A stretch of DNA of 24,485 nt from an uncultured Sphingopyxis sp. (GTDB lineage Bacteria; Pseudomonadota; Alphaproteobacteria; Sphingomonadales; Sphingomonadaceae), in the NCBI GenBank assembly GCA_936933955.1, contig CAKZIN010000013.1:1-24485 (forward strand), written 5' to 3'. The position numbers were made by a program, and so were the translations under genes. A model generated the notes under the pieces. It did no database searches. It was not told the origin of the DNA and saw only the letters and a list, made by a program, of their open reading frames with translations. Positions 5,826 through 12,937 of the stretch are shown here, one piece after another. The first letter of the stretch is position 1; every line of letters starts with the position of its first letter.

Positions 5826-7121
5826 ATGCAACGATTGCTCGCGGCCCTATTGGCCGCGACGGCTTGCGCGAGCATCGCGCAGGCCCAAACCGCGCCGCCG
5901 GCTGATGCCGGTCAGGCGCAGCCGCAAGGCATACCAATCTCGGGGCCGGTTTTCAGCGTCGATCGCGCGCTTGAGCTGGCGGGCGTCGTCTCGCCCGCGT
6001 TGGAGGCGGCGTCGGCCGACGTTAGGGCGGCCGAAGCGGGGCGGCGTGTCGCGGGGCTCCGTCCCAACCCGACCGTCACCGTCGAGGCTGAAAATGTTGC
6101 TGGCTCGGGCCAGTATCGCGGCACACAAAGCCTTGAAGCGACCACCTCCCTTACGCTGCCGCTCGAACTCGGCGGCAAGCGGTCGGCCCGCATCGCCGTC
6201 GCGGACGCTCGGACCGACCGCGCCACGATACAAGCCGCCATCGCGCAAGCCGATCTACGATTGAACGTCATCCGCGCCTATGCGGAGGCCGCATCGGCGG
6301 AACGTCGTCTCATGACGGCGCGCGATCAGGCACGCATCGCGGGCGAAGCCCTGCGCGCCGCGCAGGTTCGCGTGCAGGCGGGCCGCGCATCGCCGATCGA
6401 AGCGGAGCGCGCGAACGTCGCGCGGGTGAACGCCGACGCGGCGCTGACACGGGAGGAACGTGCCGTCGAAGTCGCACGCTTCACCTTGTCGCGCATCATC
6501 GGCCAACCGATCGCGGGGCCGCTCGATACAGACTGGTTCGCCCGTGTGCCGACGACCTATGGACCCCTTCGGCCGATCGACAGCGCCGGCACGCTCATGA
6601 TGGCGGCGGCCGATGCGGACCTTGCCGTCGCCAACGCTGGCGTGCGGCTCGCGCGCTCGCAGCGGGTGCCCGATCTGACACTCGGGGCCGGCGCACGCCG
6701 CCTCGAACAGACGGGCGACACGGCGGCCATTTTCAGTCTCTCGATCCCGCTCCCGTTGTTCAACAGCGGCGGTGCGGCGCTCAGTCAGGCTACCGCCGAA
6801 CGGCAGAGCGCGGATGCGCGGCGGCGCGTGACGGCGCTCGACGTGGATCAGGCCATCGCACGCGCGCAAGCCGATGCCGCCAATGCCGCGACAAATGCGG
6901 CAGCGGCCACTGGCCCGGCGCTATCGGCGGCCGAAGAAGCCGCCCGCATTGCGCGCATCGGCTATCGGGAGGGCAAGTTCGGCCAACTCGATTTGCTCGA
7001 TGCCGAACGCACGCTCGCTCAGACGCGCGAGGCGGCAATCGACGCGCTGCTCTCCTACCACATCGCCCAGGCGCAGCTTGAGCGGCTTACCGCCCGCGCG
7101 CCGATCAGACAGGGGGAATGA
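5826..7121 (+). CDS. czcC: Outer-membrane factor of cation efflux pump, CzcC-like (TolC family)
   Basis: A protein of 431 residues, normal for CzcC/CusC-type channels. The ATG at 5826 has AGGAG at 5811-5815. It starts with a signal peptide (MQRLLAALLAATACASIAQA). Two OEP-type repeats follow. The first has FSVDRALELA...SPALEAASADVRAAEAGRRVAGLRPNPT. The second ends ARIGYREGKFGQLDLLDAERTLAQTREAAIDALLSYHIAQAQLERL, the typical end of a TolC-like domain with long helices rich in Ala and Gln. It forms the outer-membrane exit duct for the RND pump. It overlaps the start of czcB by an ATGA, so the genes are translationally coupled. Substrate (Co, Zn, Cd) is inferred from the partner CzcA. Confidence 0.93.
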   Translation: MQRLLAALLAATACASIAQAQTAPPADAGQAQPQGIPISGPVFSVDRALELAGVVSPALEAASADVRAAEAGRRVAGLRPNPTVTVEAENVAGSGQYRGTQSLEATTSLTLPLELGGKRSARIAVADARTDRATIQAAIAQADLRLNVIRAYAEAASAERRLMTARDQARIAGEALRAAQVRVQAGRASPIEAERANVARVNADAALTREERAVEVARFTLSRIIGQPIAGPLDTDWFARVPTTYGPLRPIDSAGTLMMAAADADLAVANAGVRLARSQRVPDLTLGAGARRLEQTGDTAAIFSLSIPLPLFNSGGAALSQATAERQSADARRRVTALDVDQAIARAQADAANAATNAAAATGPALSAAEEAARIARIGYREGKFGQLDLLDAERTLAQTREAAIDALLSYHIAQAQLERLTARAPIRQGE

Positions 7122-8293
7122 GAATGAACACCCGATACCTAGCGGCCCTGCCGCTCACGCTGGCCGCATTGTTGATGGCCGGATGTTCCGGCGGCGAGAA
7201 GGCCGGCGACGAAGCGCAGAACACGGCGACGGCGGAAAACGCCGCAAGCCCCGAGGCCGGCGGTCACGCCGACGAAGAGGGCGAAATCGACCTCAGCGCC
7301 GATCAGATTCGCAAAGCCGGCATCGAGCTAGTGCGCGTGATCCGTAGCGGAGGCGGCGCGCTGACGCTCCCGGCGACGATCGAAGGCGACCCGCAAGGGA
7401 TGCAGGTTGTGTCCGCCGCGATCGGGGGCCGGGTCGTCTCTCTGACCCGCAACCTCGGCCAGTCGGTCGGGCGCGGGCAGACACTCGCGATCATCGAAAG
7501 CCGCGAAGCGGCCTCGCTGAACGCCGAAATCGAGGCGGCGCGGGCGAGGCTCGCACTGGCCGAAAGCACTCTGCGCCGCGAACAACGGCTGTTCAACGAG
7601 CGCGTCTCGCCGGAACAGGATTTGATAGCGGCGCGCACGGCAGCGACAGAGGCCCGAATCGCGCTGCGGCTCGCACAGCAACAGGTATCGGCCGCTGGTG
7701 GAGGCGGCGGTGCGCTCAATCGTATTGCGATCCGCGCGCCGCTCTCGGGCCAGGTCGTCGTGCGTAGCGTGACGCTAGGCCAGACGGTTGCGGCCGATGC
7801 CGAGCTATTTCGTGTGGCCGATCTAGGCCGCGTCGCGGTAACGCTTGCGCTCTCGCCGGCTGACGCCGGCAAGGTGCGCCCCGGCTCTCAAATCGAAGTT
7901 GTCGCGGGCGATCGGCGATCGGTTGCGCGCGTCGATTTCGTGTCGCCCATTCTCGATGAAAACACGCGCCTCGCCACGGTGATCGCGGTCATCGACAACC
8001 GCGCCGGTCAATGGCGCGTCGGTGAGCCGGTTACGACCTCGATCCAGCTCGCCGGTGGCGGTGCCTCCGCGCTGCTCGTGCCGCAAAGCGCGGTGCAGAC
8101 GGTCGAAGGCCGGCCCACCGTCTTCGTCCGCACCGAACACGGCTTCAAGGCCACGCCTGTCACGCTCGGAAGCCCGAGCGGCGACAACGTGGTCGTGACC
8201 TCCGGCCTCACTGGCGACGAACAGCTCGCCGGGCCGAACAGCTTCACCCTCAAGGCTGAGCTTGGAAAAGGCGAAGCGGAGCACGGGCACTGA
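7118..8293 (+). CDS. czcB: Periplasmic adaptor (membrane fusion protein) of cation efflux pump, CzcB-like lipoprotein
   Basis: A protein of 391 residues. ATG 7118 overlaps the czcC stop; ATG 7124 is an alternative start. The N-terminus is a lipoprotein signal with lipobox LMAGC (Cys23), so the adaptor is probably anchored to the inner membrane by lipid. The order is adaptor-like: a short acidic linker, a lipoyl/barrel half (GRVVSLTRNLGQSVGRGQTLAIIES), an alpha-hairpin coiled coil of about 70 residues rich in Ala, Arg and Glu, a second lipoyl half (IRAPLSGQVVVRSVTLGQTV), then the beta-barrel and membrane-proximal domains ending in QSAVQTVEGRPTVFVR. It links CzcA to CzcC and may hand metal to the pump. 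The long N-terminal His-rich domain of some CzcB proteins is absent. Confidence 0.93.
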   Translation: MRMNTRYLAALPLTLAALLMAGCSGGEKAGDEAQNTATAENAASPEAGGHADEEGEIDLSADQIRKAGIELVRVIRSGGGALTLPATIEGDPQGMQVVSAAIGGRVVSLTRNLGQSVGRGQTLAIIESREAASLNAEIEAARARLALAESTLRREQRLFNERVSPEQDLIAARTAATEARIALRLAQQQVSAAGGGGGALNRIAIRAPLSGQVVVRSVTLGQTVAADAELFRVADLGRVAVTLALSPADAGKVRPGSQIEVVAGDRRSVARVDFVSPILDENTRLATVIAVIDNRAGQWRVGEPVTTSIQLAGGGASALLVPQSAVQTVEGRPTVFVRTEHGFKATPVTLGSPSGDNVVVTSGLTGDEQLAGPNSFTLKAELGKGEAEHGH

Positions 8294-8294
8294 T

Positions 8295-11200
8295 ATGATC
8301 GACCGCATCGTCACATTTTCCGTCGAGCGTCGCTGGTTCATCCTGCTCATGACGCTCATCGCCGCGGTCATCGGAGGCTGGGCGATCTCGCGCCTGCCGA
8401 TCGACGCCGTTCCCGACATCACCAACAACCAGGTGCAGGTAAACATCACCGCACCGGCGCTCTCCCCCGAGTTGGTCGAGAAGCAAATCGCCTTCCCGAT
8501 CGAAACCGCCCTCGCGGGCGTTCCTGGCCTTGAATATACCCGCTCACTGAGCCGCAACGGGTTCGCCCAGGTCACGGCGGTTTTCACCGATTCGACCGAC
8601 ATATATTTTGCACGTCAGCAAGTCGCGGAGCGGCTGCGCGTCGCCGAAGAAAGCCTGCCCGACGGTGCGGTCCCGACAATGGGGCCGATCGCGACGGGCC
8701 TCGGCGAAGTCTATATGTGGACCGTCCATTTCCAGCATCGCAAGGAAGATACCCATAGGCCGGGCGAGCCCGGAATGCAGCCTGACGGCAGCTACATCAC
8801 GCCAGAGGGCGACCGGCTTGTCAGTGAAGCCGATCAGGCGACCTATCTTCGCACCGCTCAGGATTGGATCGTCGCGCCGCTGCTGAAGAACACGCCGGGC
8901 CTTGCCGGCGTCGACTCGATCGGCGGCTATGTGAAGCAGTTTCAGGTGATCCCCGACGTGCAGCGGCTCGCCGCCCTTGGGCTGAACCTGAGCGATCTGG
9001 CGCGGGCGCTCCAAGAGAACAACGTCGGCGTCGGCGCCGGTGTTGTCGATCGCGGCGGTGAGGGCCTGGCTGTCCGTTCCGATGCCCGTATCCGCAACGT
9101 GGGCGAGTTGGCCGGCACGGTCATCGCCACCCGCGAAGGCACCCCGATCCGGCTCGATCAGGTGGCGCAAGTCCGCCTCGGTCAAGCCATCCGCTACGGC
9201 TCCGCGTCCGAGAACGGCAAGGAGGTCGTGGTCGGAACCGCCATCATGCGGATCGGCGAGAACAGCCGCACTGTCGCATCGGCCGTCGCGGAACGGATCG
9301 AGGCAATCAACGCCTCATTGCCAACCGATGTCGTGATTCAGCCGGTGCTGGACCGCACCGCGCTGGTCAACTCCACAATCAAGACGGTGGCGAAAAACCT
9401 GACCGAAGGGGCGCTTCTCGTCATCGTCGTGCTGTTCGTGCTGCTCGGCAATTTCCGGGCCGCTCTGATCGCGGCGCTGGTGATCCCGATCACCATGGCG
9501 ATGACCAGCTTCGGGATGCTGCGAGGCGGTGTCTCGGCCAATCTAATGAGTCTCGGCGCGCTCGACTTCGGCCTGATCGTGGACGGCGCGGTGATTATCG
9601 TTGAAAACGCGCTGAGGCGCATCGCCGAACGGCAACATCACTACGGCCGAACGCTGGCGCTGGAAGAGCGCCTGTCTGTGGTGACGCAGGCCGCGCGCGA
9701 GATGATCCGGCCTTCCGTCTTTGGGCAGGCGATCATCATCCTCGTCTATGTGCCGCTGCTGACCCTCACGGGCGTCGAGGGCAAGACGTTCACGCCGATG
9801 GCGCTGACCGTCATCATCGCGCTCGTCAGCGCCTTCGTGCTTTCGCTGACCTTCGTGCCCGCCATGCTCGCGATCTGGCTCTCCAAGCCGGTCGAGGAAA
9901 AGGAGGGCCGGATCATGTCCTGGCTCAAGCGCAAGTATGAGCCGGGGCTCGATAAGGCGATGAAGCGGCCGACGCTGACCATGGGCGTCGGGGTCGGCGC
10001 GTTCCTCGCCGCCATCCTGACCTTCTCGTTCTTGGGGCAGGAGTTCCTTCCCCAGCTCGATGAAGGCGACCTGACCGCGCAAGTGCTGCGCGTGCCGGGA
10101 ACGTCGGTCGATCAAAGCCAGGCGATGCAATCGCGCATCGAGCGGGAGATCGGCAAGCTGCCCGAAGTCCGGTTCGTGTTCTCCAAGACGGGCACGGCCG
10201 AGTTGGCGTCGGACCCGATGCCTCCGAACATCTCAGACACCTTCATCATTATGAAGCCGCGCGACGAATGGCCCGATGCCGGGCTGAGCAAGGCCGATCT
10301 GGTGGCGAAGGTCGAGAGGACGCTTGAGGGCCTGCCCGGCAACGCCTTCGAAATCAGCCAGCCCATCCAGATGCGCTTCAACGAGCTGATCGCAGGCGTG
10401 CGCGGCGACGTCGCGGTCAAGATATTCGGCGACGACACCGATGCAATGAACACGACGGCCAATGCCGTTGCGGCGGTCCTTCGCAAGACGCAGGGCGCAG
10501 CCGACGTTCGGGTGGAACAGACCGAGGGCCTGCCGATGCTCGACATACGGCCGCGCCGGGACATCATGTCGAGGCTTGGGATCACCGCGCAGACCGTGCA
10601 GGATACTATCTCGGCCGCGATCGGCGGTCGCGATGCCGGTATGATCTTCGAGGGCGATCGGCGCTTTGCTGTCACCATCCGTCTGTCGGACGTGGCGCGC
10701 GCCAATCTGCAAACGCTCGGCCAGGTGCCGGTGCCGCTACCGGGCGGCGGGTTCGTGCCCCTGCAAAGTGTCGCCGACATCGGCGTCACCGATGGCCCTA
10801 ATCAAATCAGCCGCGAGAACGGCAAACGGCGCGTCGTCGTGCAGGCGAATGTGCGCGGCCGTGACGTCGCAGGCGTGGTGGCGGACGCACAGGCGGCGAT
10901 AGCGGCAGAAGTGCGTCTGCCTGCCGGCCAGTATCTCGATTGGGGCGGCCAGTTCGAGAATCTGCAATCGGCGTCCGAGCGGCTGATGCTCGTAGTTCCG
11001 GCCTGCTTCGCGCTCATCATCCTGTTGCTCTACGGAGCCTTGGGAAGCGTGCGCGATGCGGCGATCGTGTTTACCGGCGTCCCGCTCGCGCTGGTCGGCG
11101 GCGTCCTCGCGTTGTTCCTGCGGGGTATGCCCTTCTCGATCTCGGCGGCGGTAGGGTTCATCGCCCTGTCCGGCATCGCGGTCCTCAATGGCCTCGTCAT

Positions 11201-11531
11201 GGTGACGTCGATCCAAGGGCTGATGGCGCGAGGGATGGAGCGCGCAAAAGCGGCCCGTGAAGGGGCGATGATGCGGCTGCGGCCCGTCGTCATGACGGCG
11301 CTAGTCGCCAGCCTCGGCTTCGTGCCGATGGCGATTGCAAGCGGAGCCGGCGCGGAAGTGCAAAAGCCGCTGGCGACCGTCGTCATCGGCGGCCTGATCT
11401 CAGCAACGCTACTGACGCTGTTCGTGCTGCCGACACTCTACGCCCGCTATGGCCGCCGGGAGACGGATATTCCCGCGCCTGCCACGCGGCCCGAAGAGAC
11501 GACGGTCGATCTGGCGGAGGCTCCACTGTGA
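8295..11531 (+). CDS. czcA: Heavy-metal RND efflux pump, CzcA-like
   Basis: The protein has 1078 residues from ATG 8295 (MIDRIVTFSVERRWFILLMT), one base after the czcB stop. An in-frame ATG at 8262 lies inside czcB and is less likely. It is an inner-membrane proton-driven pump with twelve expected membrane segments in two halves and two large periplasmic loops. The fourth segment carries DFGLIVDGAVIIVEN (D424, D430, E437), the charged motif of HME-RND pumps; the DFG..VDGAV form points to the Co/Zn/Cd group rather than the Cu/Ag group. Other family marks are LPIDAVPDITNNQVQVN and AGVRGDVAVKIFG. The first periplasmic loop has an extra stretch around HRKEDTHRPGEPG. It works with CzcB and CzcC. 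Confidence 0.95.
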   Translation: MIDRIVTFSVERRWFILLMTLIAAVIGGWAISRLPIDAVPDITNNQVQVNITAPALSPELVEKQIAFPIETALAGVPGLEYTRSLSRNGFAQVTAVFTDSTDIYFARQQVAERLRVAEESLPDGAVPTMGPIATGLGEVYMWTVHFQHRKEDTHRPGEPGMQPDGSYITPEGDRLVSEADQATYLRTAQDWIVAPLLKNTPGLAGVDSIGGYVKQFQVIPDVQRLAALGLNLSDLARALQENNVGVGAGVVDRGGEGLAVRSDARIRNVGELAGTVIATREGTPIRLDQVAQVRLGQAIRYGSASENGKEVVVGTAIMRIGENSRTVASAVAERIEAINASLPTDVVIQPVLDRTALVNSTIKTVAKNLTEGALLVIVVLFVLLGNFRAALIAALVIPITMAMTSFGMLRGGVSANLMSLGALDFGLIVDGAVIIVENALRRIAERQHHYGRTLALEERLSVVTQAAREMIRPSVFGQAIIILVYVPLLTLTGVEGKTFTPMALTVIIALVSAFVLSLTFVPAMLAIWLSKPVEEKEGRIMSWLKRKYEPGLDKAMKRPTLTMGVGVGAFLAAILTFSFLGQEFLPQLDEGDLTAQVLRVPGTSVDQSQAMQSRIEREIGKLPEVRFVFSKTGTAELASDPMPPNISDTFIIMKPRDEWPDAGLSKADLVAKVERTLEGLPGNAFEISQPIQMRFNELIAGVRGDVAVKIFGDDTDAMNTTANAVAAVLRKTQGAADVRVEQTEGLPMLDIRPRRDIMSRLGITAQTVQDTISAAIGGRDAGMIFEGDRRFAVTIRLSDVARANLQTLGQVPVPLPGGGFVPLQSVADIGVTDGPNQISRENGKRRVVVQANVRGRDVAGVVADAQAAIAAEVRLPAGQYLDWGGQFENLQSASERLMLVVPACFALIILLLYGALGSVRDAAIVFTGVPLALVGGVLALFLRGMPFSISAAVGFIALSGIAVLNGLVMVTSIQGLMARGMERAKAAREGAMMRLRPVVMTALVASLGFVPMAIASGAGAEVQKPLATVVIGGLISATLLTLFVLPTLYARYGRRETDIPAPATRPEETTVDLAEAPL

Positions 11532-11634
11532 GCCTCCGCGTCGGCCGTATCCGAGCACCGGGGATGCGTCTTGTCGAGCGGTGGGCGGCTTTGCCGTCCG
11601 CCGCATCGGAGACCAAGGAACGGGCGATCAGGCC

Positions 11635-12132
11635 GTGAAGGAAATCACCTCCTTCGCCCTGAGCATTACGCCCATCAGGGCGTGGACTCATATCGCCGAT
11701 CTGGCGGCGTTCGCGTTATGGCACCCCAGCTATCGCTTCCGGGGAAACGCCGCGCCAGGTGCGAGAGTCGGCCTCACCTTTAGCCTGCTCAGAGGAGAAC
11801 TCCCGCTAAAGGCCGGAGCTAAGATCATAGCCTATGAGCGGGCGCACTGCCTTGCGTGGCGCACCGGCCTCGGCGGGGTGCTCACTCTGCACGAAGAATA
11901 TGCTCTCGACGGGCTCGGCGAACAGACACGGGTTCGCCACACAATCACGATGAGAGGGATGCTGAGCCCGCTTGGCTATACGGTCCGGCGCGGGTTGCGC
12001 TCCGCAATGCGGGCACAGGATGCGGCGGTCGTCCGCTATCTCACCAAGGAAGCGCGCGGGAGCGGCTTCACAGTAAATCGTCGTCGTCGCCGAGTCCGCA
12101 AGGCGCAACTTTCCGCGAAAGGCCGCTCATGA
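11635..12132 (+). CDS. SRPBCC-fold (polyketide cyclase/START-like) protein in the efflux operon
   Basis: About 165 residues from GTG 11635. It reads as an SRPBCC domain: ITSFALSITPIRAWTHIADLAAFALWHPSY is the usual start strand plus the helix with a WxV/WHP-like turn. Then come an LHEEYALDGLGEQTRVRHTITMRG strand region and a long C-terminal helix, ending in a very basic tail (VNRRRRRVRKAQ). Members bind hydrophobic ligands; no link with metal export is established. The start is uncertain, because the nearest SD-like AAGGAA (11615-11620) is 14 bases away and the frame is open upstream within czcA. Its stop overlaps the start of the CDF gene by an ATGA, so it belongs to the operon. The fold call is fairly sure; the role is unknown. 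Confidence 0.75.
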   Translation: MKEITSFALSITPIRAWTHIADLAAFALWHPSYRFRGNAAPGARVGLTFSLLRGELPLKAGAKIIAYERAHCLAWRTGLGGVLTLHEEYALDGLGEQTRVRHTITMRGMLSPLGYTVRRGLRSAMRAQDAAVVRYLTKEARGSGFTVNRRRRRVRKAQLSAKGRS

Positions 12133-12737
12133 CCGGCCCGGCATCTTCGGGCCCGGATGCGGAGCGCCGCACCCTCTGGATCGTGTTGATCCTCAATGCG
12201 GGGATCGCCGTAGCTTTCCTGATCGCGGGAGTCACAGGCGATTCCAGCGCGCTGCTCGCCAATGGTCTCGACAACCTCTCGGACGCTGCGGTCTATGCGC
12301 TGAGCCTCATCGCCCTCAGTCGGGGCGCAAAGTGGAAGACCCGTGCAGCCGCCGTGTCGGGGGTCATGCTCCTGATCTTTGCCGGCGGCATCCTTCTCGA
12401 TGTCGGGCGGCGATACCTCCAAGGCAGCGAGCCTATCGGCGTTACCATGATGGCGATGTCTGCGGTTGCCGCCGTCGTCAATTTCGTCTGCCTCAAACTG
12501 CTGCAACGGCTGCGAGAGCCCGACGTCAATCTGCGCGCCGCGACCACGTTCAGTTTCAACGACTTCATCTCGAACGGCGGGATTCTTGTCGCCGGCCTGC
12601 TGGTCTGGTGGCTGGGCTCAAACTGGCCCGATCTGCTGGTTGGCTTCCTCACTGCGATCATCGCCATCAAGGGCGGCGTCGAAATCTTACGCGATGCACG
12701 CAAGGAAGCGCGCCAAGCCAAGGAAGTCAGCCGATGA
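12129..12737 (+). CDS. Cation diffusion facilitator (CDF) family transporter, short form
   Basis: A protein of 202 residues with about six membrane segments. Known CDF proteins export Zn, Co, Cd, Fe or Mn from the cytoplasm by proton exchange. Segment 2 contains LANGLDNLSDA with the metal-site pair D48 and D52 (DxxxD). Segment 5 contains FSFNDFISNGG, giving D145, but Phe141 stands where Zn transporters usually have His (HxxxD). The cytoplasmic metal-sensing C-terminal domain is absent; after the last segment only a short charged tail (LRDARKEARQAKEVSR) remains. The start at ATG 12129 overlaps the SRPBCC stop. Its stop overlaps the ATG of a 67-codon ORF. I recall this short FSFND subfamily from sphingomonad czc loci. 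The metal is not predictable from sequence. Confidence 0.85.
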   Translation: MTGPASSGPDAERRTLWIVLILNAGIAVAFLIAGVTGDSSALLANGLDNLSDAAVYALSLIALSRGAKWKTRAAAVSGVMLLIFAGGILLDVGRRYLQGSEPIGVTMMAMSAVAAVVNFVCLKLLQRLREPDVNLRAATTFSFNDFISNGGILVAGLLVWWLGSNWPDLLVGFLTAIIAIKGGVEILRDARKEARQAKEVSR

Positions 12738-12937
12738 TTGCCAAAGCTATCGGCCGCCGCACGCTGAGTCCTTCGGGTGCATGTGCGAGAACGGCCCGCG
12801 CCATGGCCGTTTCCCCCAAACAGCCATGGCGAACGGACAGAGGCGGGCGCGCGGGGCGAAGACTCGCGACAGCGCCCCCCGTCGGGCGGACCGCACCGCT
12901 TACCCGAAACGCGATCCGCAAAGGACCAACGCCATGA
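12734..12937 (+). CDS. Possible small ORF nested by ATGA overlaps between the CDF and ATPase genes
   Basis: A 67-codon frame begins at ATG 12734, overlapping the CDF stop (ATGA), and ends at TGA 12935-12937, overlapping the ATPase ATG (ATGA). This is the usual sign of translational coupling. The product is basic, rich in Arg, Ala and Pro, with no membrane segment or recognised domain. The same DNA contains a strong stem-loop at 12799-12831. The segment may therefore be a structured leader rather than a gene, and its arrangement could be chance in high-GC DNA. Confidence 0.3.
   Translation: MIAKAIGRRTLSPSGACARTARAMAVSPKQPWRTDRGGRAGRRLATAPPVGRTAPLTRNAIRKGPTP
12799..12831 (+). promoter_or_regulatory. 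Stem-loop between CDF and P-type ATPase genes
   Basis: CGCCATGGC (12799-12807) pairs perfectly with GCCATGGCG (12823-12831). In the 15-base loop, TTT and AAA can pair further, leaving CCCCC at the tip. No T-run follows, so it is not a simple terminator. It lies about 100 bases before the ATPase start and could separate or stabilise the message for the last two genes. Confidence 0.5.

Noticed and set aside
11528..11637. 36-codon GTG ORF overlapping the czcA stop
   Set aside because: Short, featureless, and overlapped by the SRPBCC start. The overlap alone is too weak to call it a gene.
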